Positions 1 through 9,070 are shown, counted from the first letter of the stretch. The stretch is DNA of 64,000 bases from Noviherbaspirillum cavernae (GCF_003590875.1 NZ_QYUN01000002.1:3844001-3908000), one strand, 5' to 3'. The notes: generated by a model from the letters alone, not told the origin. Numbers and translations: made by a program.

Positions 1-17
1 GCTTCCACTCCAGCACA

Positions 18-52
18 CGCTGCCGGCAATCAGGTGAATTTTTCCGGCAGCG
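18..52. other. Hairpin upstream of csbD
   Basis: Nine-base arms CGCTGCCGG and CCGGCAGCG enclose a 17-base loop. It lies about 40 bases before the csbD start. It has no T-run of its own, so it may be a leftover terminator of a gene before the window or a leader hairpin of csbD. No coding region is visible in the first 92 bases. Confidence 0.4.
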
Positions 53-92
53 CATGGTCATATTTTTACTTTGGTAATCAAGGAGATCCAAA

Positions 93-305
93 ATGAACTG
101 GGACATCATCGAAGGGAATTGGAAGCAATTCAAGGGCAAGGTGAAAGAGCAGTGGGGCCAACTCACCGATGATCACCTGGACACGATCGCAGGGAAGCGG
201 GACCAGCTTTCCGGAAAAATCCAGGAAGCCTATGGAGTCAACAAGGACGAGGCGGAAAAGCAAATCAAGGAATTTGAAGACCGCAATAAGGATTATCGCC
301 CCTGA
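93..305 (+). CDS. CsbD-family small stress protein
   Basis: A 70-residue protein that opens MNWDIIEGNWKQFKGKVKEQ, the signature start of CsbD-like proteins. It is highly charged and predicted mostly helical, and the length is normal for the family. CsbD-like proteins are abundant general-stress proteins in many bacteria, but no biochemical function is established. AAGGAG stands about seven bases before the ATG, which fixes the start. It appears to be a single-gene unit; the next confident gene downstream is gdhA on the other strand. Confidence 0.93.
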   Translation: MNWDIIEGNWKQFKGKVKEQWGQLTDDHLDTIAGKRDQLSGKIQEAYGVNKDEAEKQIKEFEDRNKDYRP

Positions 306-331
306 GTGACTTCGGGGAAATTCAGTCGGGT

Positions 332-511
332 GTGATAAATCAGCGAGCAGCGAAGAGGGGAATCTTGCCTTTTTCCTCCCTCGCCTCAATCGAGGCAAAC
401 AGAGACGAACTCGTTGATTCAATCCATGTATTGCAAGCTCATCCAAGTGGCGAATACAGAGTCAGGGCAATGGCTTTTGTGATGCTGGAAACCTTGAATG
501 CCGATGTGTGA
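332..511 (+). CDS. Possible small protein, unknown
   Basis: An open frame with GTG as the only plausible start would encode 59 residues ending MAFVMLETLNADV. Its composition looks protein-like (regular spacing of hydrophobic, acidic and basic residues), but the ribosome-binding site is weak and no family is recognised. It lies between csbD and the mipA remnant, so it could be the tail of a decayed gene. Treat it as tentative. Confidence 0.25.
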   Translation: MINQRAAKRGILPFSSLASIEANRDELVDSIHVLQAHPSGEYRVRAMAFVMLETLNADV

Positions 512-543
512 TCACCGGCAAAAACAAACCGCTTCGACTTGTT

Positions 544-669
544 TCATTCGTCGGCATTCGCCCGCGTCGATGACTCGCCGAACACCCAAGCAATCGCCAC
601 ATCTGCTGACATCGCCAGCGTGAACTGCAAGCCGGGGTAGCCGCCGGGCGCGGTGGAAATGCTGCAATC
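544..669 (-). pseudogene. Decayed MipA/OmpV C-terminal remnant
   Basis: This stretch reads TAPGGYPGLQFTLAMS followed directly by AIAWVFGESSTRANADE and a stop. The intact MipA protein at 2563-3402 has SAPGGYAGSQFTMAMSK and VAVAWVFGESSTRVEAD in the same order but separated by about 37 residues, so the remnant carries an in-frame internal deletion. Upstream, at about 720-800 in the neighbouring frame, IDVAPRMSF weakly matches IELGPTASF of the intact protein. No start codon or signal peptide remains. It is a paralogue fragment on the far side of gdhA from the intact copy. Confidence 0.8.
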
Positions 670-847
670 CAGGGCCAGGGTCGAAATCGTGCACGTCACC
701 CTGCAAGGGCCAGGCTCCTGCCTTGAATGACATTCTCGGGGCCACGTCGATCTCGTGTTCGCCAACATTCCCGAGTTGCTGCGAGATGGGAACCCCGTTG
801 TTTCTGTTGGAGATTGACGTATCGCCGAAGTGTGAGTTGCAGCAAGC

Positions 848-881
848 GCGGCCGGATCCGACAGTCGTCCGATCCGGCCGC
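848..881 (-). terminator. Hairpin after gdhA
   Basis: Arms GCGGCCGGATC and GATCCGGCCGC (11 perfect pairs) enclose a 12-base loop that itself contains CGAC/GTCG. It lies 66 bases past the gdhA stop in the direction of transcription. No clear T-run follows, so factor-independent termination is only probable. Confidence 0.5.
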
Positions 882-946
882 AGCGGTGGCGGAGATGCAC
901 TGCGCCGGATGTGCGCGCCGCGTCTCTGCCCTCGCCTTTGCAGCGA

Positions 947-2290
947 TCAGATCACGCCTTGCGCCAGCATGGCGTCGGCCACCTTGACGAAGCCGGCGAT
1001 GTTGGCACCGTCGATATAGCTGACGCTGCCGTCCGCGCGCGTGCCGTACTTGAGGCAGGCGTGGTGGATGTTGTGCATGATCTCGCGCAGGCGCTGATCG
1101 ACTTCGTCGCGGTTCCACGACAGGCGCATCGCGTTCTGCGTCATCTCCAGGCCGGAGGTGGCGACGCCGCCGGCGTTGCTGGCCTTGCCCGGGGCGTACA
1201 GCACGCCGTTCTTTTCAAAGAACGCCGCTGCCTCTGCGGTGCTCGGCATGTTCGCGCCTTCGGCCACGCAGATCACGCCGTTCTTCACCAGGGTCTTGGC
1301 ATCGTCGAGGTCCAGCTCGTTCTGCGTTGCGCAAGGCAGCGCCACGTCCACCGGCACATGCCACGGCCGCACACCCGCTTCGAAGCGCGCGCCGACCTTT
1401 TCCGCATAGTCCTTCACGCGGCCGTAGTGGTGGTTCTTCACTTCCATCAGCAGCGCCAGTTTCTCCGGCGTGAAGCCGGCCTCGTCGATCACCGTGCCGC
1501 TCGAATCCGATACCGTCACGACTTTCGCGCCGAGCGCCATCGCCTTTTCCACCGCGTACTGCGCGACGTTGCCGGAGCCCGACACCGATACGCGCATGCC
1601 TTGCAGATCACGACCGGTGCGCTTGAGCATCTCTTCAACGAAATACACGGTGCCGTAGCCGGTCGCCTCCGGCCGGATCAGCGAGCCGCCGAAGCTCAGG
1701 CCCTTGCCGGTGAAGACGCAATCGGCGCGGTTCGACAGCTTCTTCATCATGCCGGCCATGTAACCGACCTCGCGCCCGCCGACGCCGATATCGCCGGCCG
1801 GCACATCGGTGTCGGAGCCGACGTGGCGGAACAGTTCGCTCACAAAGGCCTGGCAGAAACGCATCACTTCGCCCGGGCTCTTGCCTTTCGGATCGAAGTC
1901 GGAGCCGCCCTTGCCGCCGCCCATCGGCAGCGTGGTGAGCGCATTCTTGAAGGTCTGCTCGAACGCCAGGAACTTCAGGATCGACAGGTTGACCGACGGA
2001 TGGAAGCGCAGACCGCCCTTGTACGGGCCGATCGCGGCGCTGTGCTGGATGCGATAGCCGCGATTGACCTTGACCTCGCCCTTGTCATCCACCCAGGACA
2101 CGCGGAACTGGATGATGCGCTCCGACTCGACCAGGCGGTCGAGCAGGCCGTGCTCCGCATAGCGCGGGTTGGCGACCACGTATGGCCAGATGCTTTCCAT
2201 GACCTCGACCACGGCCTGGTGAAACTCGGGCTGGCCCGGATTGCGTTCCTTCACGTAGTCGAGAAATTCCTCGAGGCTTTGATACTTCAT
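947..2290 (-). CDS. gdhA: NADP-specific glutamate dehydrogenase
   Basis: Converts 2-oxoglutarate plus ammonium to glutamate with NADPH, in the cytoplasm; this is the ammonium-assimilating enzyme. The 447-residue product follows E. coli GdhA almost end to end: the substrate loop PMGGGKGGSDFDPKGKS, the turn DTDVPAGDIGVGGREVG, the Rossmann segment SVSGSGNVAQYA and the C-terminus ANIAGFVKVADAMLAQGVI. I chose the ATG at 2290 (MKYQSLEEF) because GGAG stands about six bases before it; an upstream TTG would add seven residues without a better site. It lies between the intact mipA gene and a mipA remnant, both on the same strand. Confidence 0.97.
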   Translation of the reverse strand: MKYQSLEEFLDYVKERNPGQPEFHQAVVEVMESIWPYVVANPRYAEHGLLDRLVESERIIQFRVSWVDDKGEVKVNRGYRIQHSAAIGPYKGGLRFHPSVNLSILKFLAFEQTFKNALTTLPMGGGKGGSDFDPKGKSPGEVMRFCQAFVSELFRHVGSDTDVPAGDIGVGGREVGYMAGMMKKLSNRADCVFTGKGLSFGGSLIRPEATGYGTVYFVEEMLKRTGRDLQGMRVSVSGSGNVAQYAVEKAMALGAKVVTVSDSSGTVIDEAGFTPEKLALLMEVKNHHYGRVKDYAEKVGARFEAGVRPWHVPVDVALPCATQNELDLDDAKTLVKNGVICVAEGANMPSTAEAAAFFEKNGVLYAPGKASNAGGVATSGLEMTQNAMRLSWNRDEVDQRLREIMHNIHHACLKYGTRADGSVSYIDGANIAGFVKVADAMLAQGVI

Positions 2291-2562
2291 TTGATTCTCC
2301 GAATGGTTCAATCGCGTTACTGGGCGCCAGAAATGGGGCGTTCATTATCACGGATTGGCCCCGCTTCTGCACCGCTCTTGTGCGTGAAAAACGTGAATGG
2401 CGCTATCGGAAAACGAATTTCTTGTGCTTGCGTTGCCTTGTTTTCAACAAGTCTTGTAAACCCGACATGACACCTCGCGCGGACTCGGTCGAGCGCGGGT
2501 GCCCGATGTCGTGCCGTGCTTGCGCGACGATCGGCAAGTCACGTGTCGCTCTTCGGGTTTCC

Positions 2563-3402
2563 TCAGTCCGCCTCCACCCGTGTCGACGACTCGCCGAACA
2601 CCCACGCGACCGCCACCCCCGCCGACACCGCGCTGCGCTTCCTGACCAGCGAGCTGTCCTCGAAGGCCGCGCCGCCCAGCGTGTCGTAGCGCAGGAAGCC
2701 GCCGACCCAGTAGCGCGGGAAGCGCTTCGACATCGCCATCGTGAATTGCGAGCCGGCATAGCCGCCGGGTGCGCTGTAGGCGGGACGTGCCGCCGTCGCA
2801 TCGGCAGCGCCGACCGAGTAGAAATAATCGTTGTATTTGCGGCTCTGGAACAGCGGTCCGGCCAGCATGCCGAGGTTCCAGCCCGCCAGGCCGGCAGGAT
2901 CTTTGATGTCGAGATTCAGGTTGGGCGAGAACACCCAGCCGATGGTTTTCGGCGACGATTCGATCGTGATCGCGGCGCGCACCGGCGTGCGCAGATCCAG
3001 CTTGACCTTGTCGCCCGGCGTGCGCCACAGCGTGAAGCTGGCGGTCGGCCCCAGCTCGATGGTCGGCTTGAGGTCGCTCATGCCGCGCCGCGCCGGATTG
3101 TCCTTGCTGTCCACCGGCAGCGTCGCGTTCAGGCTGATGTTCACCTCGACGCGCTCGCTCTCGAAGAACACGCTGCGGATGCCGTCGCGATCGGCCTTGA
3201 AGAAGTCGCCGCGATACACGAAGTACGGCGCGGGCAGCACATAGGTGCCGGACTCGTCCGCGCCGCGATAGTTCGGCAGGCTGATGGTCGCGACGCCGAG
3301 ACCGGCTTCCCATAGCGGCAGCTGTTCGGCATGGGCCGCCGGCAGGGTCAGGAGTCCGGCGAGGAGCAATGCTGTTTTTGTTGTCGGGATGCTTGATTTC
3401 AT
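2563..3402 (-). CDS. MipA/OmpV family outer-membrane protein
   Basis: A 279-residue exported protein. The signal peptide is KTALLLAGLLTLPAAHA, with cleavage likely before EQLPLW. The mature part has the MipA/OmpV pattern: NYRGADESGTYVLPAPYFVYRG near the N-terminus, IELGPTASF in the middle, and a C-terminal beta-strand AVAWVFGES. In E. coli MipA scaffolds murein synthase MltA and Pbp1B; other members act as porins, so the exact role is open. It is on its own promoter, about 270 bases before gdhA on the same strand. A perfect palindrome lies 55 bases upstream of the start. A damaged second copy is at 544-669. Confidence 0.88.
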   Translation of the reverse strand: MKSSIPTTKTALLLAGLLTLPAAHAEQLPLWEAGLGVATISLPNYRGADESGTYVLPAPYFVYRGDFFKADRDGIRSVFFESERVEVNISLNATLPVDSKDNPARRGMSDLKPTIELGPTASFTLWRTPGDKVKLDLRTPVRAAITIESSPKTIGWVFSPNLNLDIKDPAGLAGWNLGMLAGPLFQSRKYNDYFYSVGAADATAARPAYSAPGGYAGSQFTMAMSKRFPRYWVGGFLRYDTLGGAAFEDSSLVRKRSAVSAGVAVAWVFGESSTRVEAD

Positions 3403-3456
3403 TGATTTGTTTTTGGCGCGTTGCAGTATTGAATGGAATCGTCCGCCGCCTGATGT

Positions 3457-3470
3457 CGTGCATATGCACG
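3457..3470. promoter_or_regulatory. Perfect palindrome upstream of mipA
   Basis: The 14-base palindrome CGTGCATATGCACG sits 55 bases before the mipA start, in the gap between mipA and the TauE-type permease. Position and perfect symmetry suit a dimeric regulator's operator. No regulator for it is evident nearby. Confidence 0.35.
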
Positions 3471-3559
3471 GATCGCCGGGGCCGCGTTGAGGTCGAGATT
3501 GTGCGCCATGAACGGAATGATGTTCAAGCGAGGTTGTATCGCCACGGCGCGCGGCCGAT

Positions 3560-4333
3560 TCAAAACGGCAGCATCCCCTTCTGCCACAAATACCGCCCCA
3601 GCATCACGCAGCACACCGTCACGATCATCGGGCGGATGATGCGGGTGCCGCCGCGCACCACGGCGTGCGAGCCGCCCCATGCGCCGATCACCTGCCCCGC
3701 AACCATCGCCGCGCCGGTCGCCCATAGCACCTTGCCGCCGAGGATGAAGACCGCGAGCGAGGCGATGTTGCTGCCGAAGTTGAGCACCTTGGCGTTGGCG
3801 GTGGCGGTGATCAGGTTCTGCCCGCGCAGCGCGACGCCGGTCAGCGAAAAGAAGGAGCCGGTGCCGGGACCGAACATGCCGTCGTAGAAGCCGATGATGG
3901 GCACCACGGTGCTGCGATAGGTCGCATCCGTGATGCGCGGATGGCGCTCGAACGCGCCGGCATTCGGCGCGAGCAGGAAGTACAGCGCGATGGTGACCAG
4001 CACCACGGGGATGATGACGTCGAGCGCCTGCACGTTGACGAACTGCACCGCGAACGCGCCGAGGCCGCCGCCGATCAGCGAGCACAGGAACAGCAGGCGC
4101 ACATCGGAGAATTTCACCAGCCCTTTGCGTATCAGCATGGTCGAGGCGGTCAGCGAGCCGAAGCTGCCTTGCAGCTTGTTGGTCGCCAGCGCATGCAGCG
4201 GCGGCACCTGCGCCAGCAGCAGCACCGGGATGGTGATGAGGCCGCCGCCGCCGGCGATGGTATCGACGAAGCCGGCCACCACGGCGGCGCTGAAGAGGAT
4301 GAGAAGTATTTCCGGCGTCAATGCGAAATCCAT
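3560..4333 (-). CDS. TauE/SafE-type sulfite exporter family permease
   Basis: A 257-residue inner-membrane protein with roughly eight hydrophobic segments. The N-terminus AAVVAGFVDTIAGGGGLITI is the hallmark of the TSUP (TauE/SafE, YfcA) family, and its second-half repeat appears as PIIGFYDGMFGPGTGSFF. The family moves small anions such as sulfite, sulfoacetate or related sulfur compounds; the substrate here cannot be read from sequence. It stands alone on the minus strand, separated from adhC-fghA by that operon's terminator. Confidence 0.92.
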   Translation of the reverse strand: MDFALTPEILLILFSAAVVAGFVDTIAGGGGLITIPVLLLAQVPPLHALATNKLQGSFGSLTASTMLIRKGLVKFSDVRLLFLCSLIGGGLGAFAVQFVNVQALDVIIPVVLVTIALYFLLAPNAGAFERHPRITDATYRSTVVPIIGFYDGMFGPGTGSFFSLTGVALRGQNLITATANAKVLNFGSNIASLAVFILGGKVLWATGAAMVAGQVIGAWGGSHAVVRGGTRIIRPMIVTVCCVMLGRYLWQKGMLPF

Positions 4334-4535
4334 GCGTGCTTTCTGGGTGTGATTGTTTGGCGGACGCGCTGCTGCGCTCCCTCATGCCGCATCGAGCTCC
4401 ATCCCCCTCGCGGGGGCGGGAAGGGAGCATCCACGACGCGCACCATGAGATCCACATCGTAAATGAAATGCTTCAAGGCAATCCAATGCCGACTGCGCAT
4501 AATTTGTTGAACAGCCATGGTCTTGATGCAACGGC

Positions 4536-4564
4536 AATAAAAAAGCGCGGCAAGTGCGCCGCGC
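4536..4564 (-). terminator. Terminator of the adhC-fghA operon
   Basis: On the minus strand GCGCGGC and GCCGCGC form a seven-pair stem with a six-base loop followed by TTTTTTATT. It begins 31 bases after the fghA stop, which fits an intrinsic terminator for the formaldehyde operon. Confidence 0.85.
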
Positions 4565-4594
4565 CTTCACATCCTGCCTGCCCTGCCGCTTGCG

Positions 4595-5440
4595 TCAAGC
4601 GTTCATCACGCCATGATGAAACTGCATGTGATCCTGCATGAAGCTGGAGATGAAGTAATAGCCGTGGTCGTAGCCTTCATGCAGCCGCAGCGTGAGCGGC
4701 TGCCGCGCTTCGATGCAGGCCCGCTCGAACTCCACCGGCAGCAGCTGCTCCTGCAGGAATTTGTCCTGCAGGCCCTGGTCGATCAGCAGTCCTTCCGGGA
4801 ACGGCGTGCTGCGCTGCTTCATCAGTTCGCTCGCGTCGTATTGCGCCCACGCCGCCTGGTCGCTGCCGAGGTAATGCGAGAAAGCCTTCTGCCCCCACGG
4901 CGCGCGCATCGGCGAGCAGATCGGTGCGAAGGCCGACACCGAGCAGTAGCGGTCCGGATGGCGTAGCGCCAGCACCAGCGCGCCATGCCCGCCCATCGAA
5001 TGGCCGAAGATGCCGATGCGCTTTTCGTTGGCGTTGAATTCGCGCACGATCAGTTCGCGCAATTCATGCACGACGTAGGATTCCATCCTGAAATGCCGGC
5101 TCCACGGTCCCTGTGTCGCGTCGAGGTAGAACCCGGCGCCATGGCCGAGATCCCAATCCTTGTCCGCGCCTTCGATGCCGGTGTTGCGCGGACTGGTGTC
5201 CGGTGCGACCAGCATGATGCCGTGCTGCGCGGCCCAGCGCTGCGCCCCGGCCTTGATCATGAAAGTCTCCTCGGTGCAGGTCAGGCCCGCGAGGTAGAAC
5301 AGCACCGGCACCAGTTTCCTGCTCTCCACCGGCGGATGGAACACCGAAAAATTCATCGGCAGGCCGATGGTTTCCGCGTCGTGCCGGTAGAACGCCTGCA
5401 CGCCGCCGAAGCAGCGATGTTCGCTAACGATGTCGAGCAT
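4595..5440 (-). CDS. fghA: S-formylglutathione hydrolase
   Basis: Hydrolyses S-formylglutathione to formate and glutathione, the second step of glutathione-dependent formaldehyde removal, in the cytoplasm. The 281-residue alpha/beta hydrolase carries the nucleophile elbow GHSMGGHG (Ser148), the oxyanion-side motif AGLTCTEETF and the C-terminal histidine in LHEGYDHGYYF. Length is typical of the esterase D/FrmB group. It starts nine bases after the adhC stop, so the two are co-transcribed and functionally paired. The ATG at 5440 (MLDIVSEHRC) matches family N-termini. Confidence 0.96.
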   Translation of the reverse strand: MLDIVSEHRCFGGVQAFYRHDAETIGLPMNFSVFHPPVESRKLVPVLFYLAGLTCTEETFMIKAGAQRWAAQHGIMLVAPDTSPRNTGIEGADKDWDLGHGAGFYLDATQGPWSRHFRMESYVVHELRELIVREFNANEKRIGIFGHSMGGHGALVLALRHPDRYCSVSAFAPICSPMRAPWGQKAFSHYLGSDQAAWAQYDASELMKQRSTPFPEGLLIDQGLQDKFLQEQLLPVEFERACIEARQPLTLRLHEGYDHGYYFISSFMQDHMQFHHGVMNA

Positions 5441-5449
5441 GGCGGCCCT

Positions 5450-6556
5450 TCAGTAGATGACGACGGAGCGGATCGATTCGCCGCGCTTCATCAGGTCGAA
5501 GCCGTCGTTGATCTGGTCCAGCGTCAATCGATGCGTGATCAGGTCGTCGATGTTGAGCTTGCCTTCCATGTACCAGTCGACGATCTTCGGCACATCGGTG
5601 CGACCGCGCGCCCCGCCGAACGCCGAGCCTTTCCACACGCGCCCCGTCACCAGCTGGAAGGGCCGCGTGCTGATCTCCTGCCCCGCCGCCGCCACGCCGA
5701 TGATGACCGACTGGCCCCAGCCCTTGTGGCAGCACTCCAGCGCCTGCCGCATGGTGGTGGTGCTGCCGATGCACTCGAAGCTGTAATCGGCGCCGCCGTC
5801 GGTGAGCTGGACGATGGCGTCGACCACATTGTCGACGTCCTTCGGATTGATGAAATGCGTCATGCCGAATTTGCGGGCAATGGCTTCGCGCGCCGGATTC
5901 AGGTCGATGCCGATGATCTTGTCCGCGCCGACCATCTTCGCCGCCTGGATCACGTTCAGACCGATGCCGCCGAGGCCGAACACGACCACGTTGGCGCCGG
6001 CCTCCACCTTGGCCGTGAACAGCACCGCGCCGACCCCGGTCGTCACGCCGCAGCCGATGTAGCACACCTTGTCGAACGGCGCGTCGGAACGGATCTTGGC
6101 GAGCGCGATTTCCGGCGCCACGGTGTAGTTGGAAAACGTCGATGTGCCCATGTAATGAAACAGCGGCTTGCCGTCGAGCGAAAAGCGGCTGCTGCCGTCC
6201 GGCATCACGCCGCGTCCCTGGGTCGTGCGGATCGCCTGGCACAGATTGGTCTTGCGCGAGAGGCAGAATTTGCATTGCCTGCATTCGGGCGTGTACAGCG
6301 GAATGACGTGATCGCCCTTGCGCAATGTGCGCACATCGGGTCCCACATCGACCACGATGCCTGCGCCTTCGTGGCCGAGGATGGTCGGAAAGATGCCTTC
6401 CGGATCGGCGCCGGACAAGGTGTAGTAATCGGTATGGCAGATGCCGGTCGCCTTCAATTCCACCAGCACTTCGCCGGCCTTCGGCCCCGCCAGATCCACT
6501 TCTTCTATCGTGAGCGGCGCTCCGGATTTCCAGGCGACAGCAGCTTTCGTTTTCAT
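5450..6556 (-). CDS. adhC: S-(hydroxymethyl)glutathione dehydrogenase, class III ADH
   Basis: Oxidises S-hydroxymethylglutathione to S-formylglutathione with NAD. The 368-residue protein shows the catalytic zinc ligands Cys40 and His62 (GICHTDYY, LGHEGAG), a third ligand in CYIGCGVTTG, the structural zinc cysteines 92, 95, 98 and 106 (ECRQCKFCLSRKTNLC), and the cofactor loop VFGLGGIGLN. AAGGAG precedes the ATG. It is the first gene of the adhC-fghA operon. No frmR-like regulator is adjacent, but a perfect hairpin lies 97 bases upstream. Confidence 0.97.
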   Translation of the reverse strand: MKTKAAVAWKSGAPLTIEEVDLAGPKAGEVLVELKATGICHTDYYTLSGADPEGIFPTILGHEGAGIVVDVGPDVRTLRKGDHVIPLYTPECRQCKFCLSRKTNLCQAIRTTQGRGVMPDGSSRFSLDGKPLFHYMGTSTFSNYTVAPEIALAKIRSDAPFDKVCYIGCGVTTGVGAVLFTAKVEAGANVVVFGLGGIGLNVIQAAKMVGADKIIGIDLNPAREAIARKFGMTHFINPKDVDNVVDAIVQLTDGGADYSFECIGSTTTMRQALECCHKGWGQSVIIGVAAAGQEISTRPFQLVTGRVWKGSAFGGARGRTDVPKIVDWYMEGKLNIDDLITHRLTLDQINDGFDLMKRGESIRSVVIY

Positions 6557-6871
6557 TGGGTAACTCCTTCGGACGTTGAGAGGGCGTGGTTTGCTTGGAT
6601 GGACTTTACCGCAACAAATTCCGAAACGTGCGGGGCATGCATGAGTGCATCCATTCTCGCAACCGGCGGTTGCGAGAATATGCGTGACGAAAAGTCACGT
6701 CCATGAATGGAATCGTTCATATTGGTTTCAACGCCTCAAGTCGATGTGCGCCCCCGTCGTAATCGTTCATACCCGCATCAGGCGCCCGGTCATCATTTGT
6801 TCAATGAATGATTGTCAGCGAAAGGCGGCATAACCAATTGCCATTCCACAAGGGTGTGCGCAGGAGACGAC
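6557..6871. promoter_or_regulatory. Divergent control region, adhC and a chemoreceptor
   Basis: This 315-base gap separates the minus-strand formaldehyde operon from the plus-strand chemoreceptor. It holds no credible gene. At 6653-6679 the arms ATTCTCGCAACC and GGTTGCGAGAAT form 12 perfect pairs around a GGC loop, 97 bases before the adhC start. I could not identify convincing -35/-10 pairs for either gene. Confidence 0.5.
6653..6679. promoter_or_regulatory. 12-bp inverted repeat upstream of adhC
   Basis: Perfect arms ATTCTCGCAACC and GGTTGCGAGAAT with a three-base centre. It lies upstream of adhC, so it is a candidate operator for formaldehyde-responsive control. It could equally be a terminator-like or structural hairpin. 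It is not followed by a T-run on either strand. Confidence 0.4.
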
Positions 6872-8572
6872 ATGAAATTCACGGATATGAAAATCGGAGC
6901 GAAACTGGGATTGGCCTTCGGTTTCGTTTTACTGTTCCTGATCGGCACCACGATCCTGGCGACGATCAGCCTGGCCGACCTGAATGCGGGGACGGAGCGC
7001 ATCGTCAAGACGGAATGGAGCAAGTCGAAGCTCGCGATGCAGGCACTCGACAATGCGCGCGGCAGCATCACGCGCGTGCTGCAGCTGACTGCGGAAACGG
7101 ATGACAAGGAGTCAGCCAGGGCGCGTGAGCGTCTGGCCGCAAACGCCGCCGCCTTCAACAATGCGCTCGACAAGCTCGACCCGATGCTGACGCGCGCGGA
7201 AAACAGGGCCGTGCTGACCAAGGCGAAGGAAAGCAGCGCGAAGTATGTCGCCGCCTACGGCAAAACCCTGACCCTGCTCGGCGAAGGCAAGCGCGAGGAT
7301 GCGACCAGGCAGGCATTCACGGAGGTCTATCCCGCGCTGCAAACCTTCGCCGAAAATCTGCGCGAGCTGAACGAGTTGCAGCAACAAGTCGTGGAAGCAG
7401 CCGGAACGCAGAGCGAGCAGACCTTCCGCTCGACCCGCGCCATCGTCATCGCGCTCGGCGTGATTGCCGTTCTTGTCGGCGTGCTGTGCGCGTGGCTGGT
7501 ATCGCGCGCCATCACGCAGCCGCTGAACGAGGCGGTGCGGATCGCGCAAACGGTTGCCGCAGGCGATCTGACCAGTCGCATCGAGGTCCGCTCGAAGGAC
7601 GAGACCGGTCTCTTGCTGCGCGCCTTGAAGGAGATGAATGAAAGCCTGGTGCGCATCGTCGGCGAAGTGCGCAGCGGCACCGACACCATCGCCACCGCAT
7701 CGGCGCAAATCGCCTCCGGCAACCTCGACCTGTCATCGCGCACCGAAGAGCAGGCCGGCTCGCTGGAAGAAACCGCATCGTCGATGGAGGAACTCACCTC
7801 GACCGTGAAGCAGAACACGGAGAACGCGCGGCAGGCGAACGGACTCGCCGCCTCCGCTTCCGAAGTCGCCAGCAAGGGCGGTGCGGTGGTATCGCAGGTG
7901 GTCGATACAATGGGCTCGATCAACGAATCGTCGAAGAAGATCGTCGACATCATCAGCGTGATTGACGGCATCGCGTTCCAGACCAACATTCTCGCCTTGA
8001 ACGCGGCGGTGGAGGCGGCGCGCGCCGGCGAGCAGGGACGCGGCTTCGCGGTGGTGGCATCGGAAGTGCGCAGCCTGGCGCAGCGCTCGGCCTCGGCGGC
8101 GAAGGAGATCAAGTCACTGATCGACGACTCGGTGGACAAGGTCGATGCCGGTACCAGGCTGGTCGATCAGGCCGGCGCGACGATGCAGGAGATCGTCGAC
8201 AGCGTCCGGCGCGTGACCGACATCATCAGCGAGATCGCCGCCGCCAGCGACGAGCAGCAGGCCGGCATCGAGCAGATCAACCAGGCCGTGGTCCAGATGG
8301 ATCAGGTCACGCAGCAGAACGCCTCGCTGGTGGAAGAAGCGGCAGCCGCCGCCGACTCGATGCAGGAGCAATCGAGGGCGCTCGCGCAGGCGGTCAGCGT
8401 GTTCCGGCTGAACGGCATGCAGGCGGTTGCGCCGGTCAAGCGGGTAGCGACGAAACCGGCCGCAGCGCCTGTCGCCAAACCCGTCATCAAGCACACTCGC
8501 ACCACAGCCCTGCCATCGGCAAACGCAACAAGTGCAAAGGCAATGGGCGGCGGAGAGTGGGAAGAGTTTTGA
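6872..8572 (+). CDS. Methyl-accepting chemotaxis protein (receptor 1)
   Basis: A 566-residue inner-membrane chemoreceptor: first membrane helix about residues 12-34, a periplasmic four-helix ligand domain, second helix about 190-212, HAMP, and a cytoplasmic signalling rod. The hairpin tip [20 protein letters not shown] class sequence is intact (read as [10 protein letters not shown]). It ends GGEWEEF, a WxxF-type pentapeptide that tethers CheR/CheB in high-abundance receptors. AGGAG lies six bases before the ATG at 6872; upstream in-frame codons have no site. The ligand domain is of the generic 4HB type, so no ligand can be named. Confidence 0.96.
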   Translation: MKFTDMKIGAKLGLAFGFVLLFLIGTTILATISLADLNAGTERIVKTEWSKSKLAMQALDNARGSITRVLQLTAETDDKESARARERLAANAAAFNNALDKLDPMLTRAENRAVLTKAKESSAKYVAAYGKTLTLLGEGKREDATRQAFTEVYPALQTFAENLRELNELQQQVVEAAGTQSEQTFRSTRAIVIALGVIAVLVGVLCAWLVSRAITQPLNEAVRIAQTVAAGDLTSRIEVRSKDETGLLLRALKEMNESLVRIVGEVRSGTDTIATASAQIASGNLDLSSRTEEQAGSLEETASSMEELTSTVKQNTENARQANGLAASASEVASKGGAVVSQVVDTMGSINESSKKIVDIISVIDGIAFQTNILALNAAVEAARAGEQGRGFAVVASEVRSLAQRSASAAKEIKSLIDDSVDKVDAGTRLVDQAGATMQEIVDSVRRVTDIISEIAAASDEQQAGIEQINQAVVQMDQVTQQNASLVEEAAAAADSMQEQSRALAQAVSVFRLNGMQAVAPVKRVATKPAAAPVAKPVIKHTRTTALPSANATSAKAMGGGEWEEF

Positions 8573-8650
8573 GCTGGCGCTGACGCCGGCGAGAATTTGG
8601 TACGCCAGAGGCGCCCTACCAATCGCACAAGCTCTACCGCCCTACCCGAT

Positions 8651-9070
8651 TCACTCCACGCCCGGTTCCACCGTCTCCCCGTCGCGCTTGCGTCTGCGCC
8701 GGTCGAGCCACCATGCGAGCACCGGCAGCAGGAAGAATCCGCCGGGCGACACGAACAGCACGAGGTAAGGGCTCAATGCCGCGAGCTGGCGCAGCTGCGC
8801 GCGAATCTGCCGGCGGTCGGCGTCGCTCCAGCGATAGCCGTTGCGCTGCTTCATCAGCAACTGCGTCAGGCCGCGCATCTGCGATATCTCGCGCCGCAGC
8901 CGCAGCCGCTCCCGGTGCTGCAGCGACCATGCGCGGCGCAGCAACTGGCGCAGGGAGGCAATGGGTTCACGAAGTGATGTGCGGATGCGGTGAAGCACGA
9001 TGTCAGGGGCGGAGGAGTTGTTGCGTGGTATCGAAGCGAAAACGGCTGCGTGCCGATTTGCAGGCTTCAT
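8651..9070 (-). CDS. Hypothetical protein with LETM1-like C-terminal segment
   Basis: A 139-residue basic protein. The C-terminal hydrophobic stretch LSPYLVLFVSPGGFFLLPVL is followed by WWLDRRRRKR, a layout seen at the start of LETM1-like domains and in small LETM1-related bacterial proteins. The N-terminal half is arginine-rich with no recognisable domain. GGGGAAGGG abuts the ATG, which is close for a ribosome-binding site, so the true start may be internal. It runs the same way as the DUF805 gene 42 bases upstream. The family assignment is tentative. Confidence 0.6.
   Translation of the reverse strand: MKPANRHAAVFASIPRNNSSAPDIVLHRIRTSLREPIASLRQLLRRAWSLQHRERLRLRREISQMRGLTQLLMKQRNGYRWSDADRRQIRAQLRQLAALSPYLVLFVSPGGFFLLPVLAWWLDRRRRKRDGETVEPGVE

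Noticed and set aside
911..2470. 519-residue open frame on the plus strand across gdhA
   Set aside because: It is the antisense shadow of gdhA: Arg/His/Ala-rich, no known motifs and no ribosome-binding site, while the minus strand encodes a perfect GdhA.
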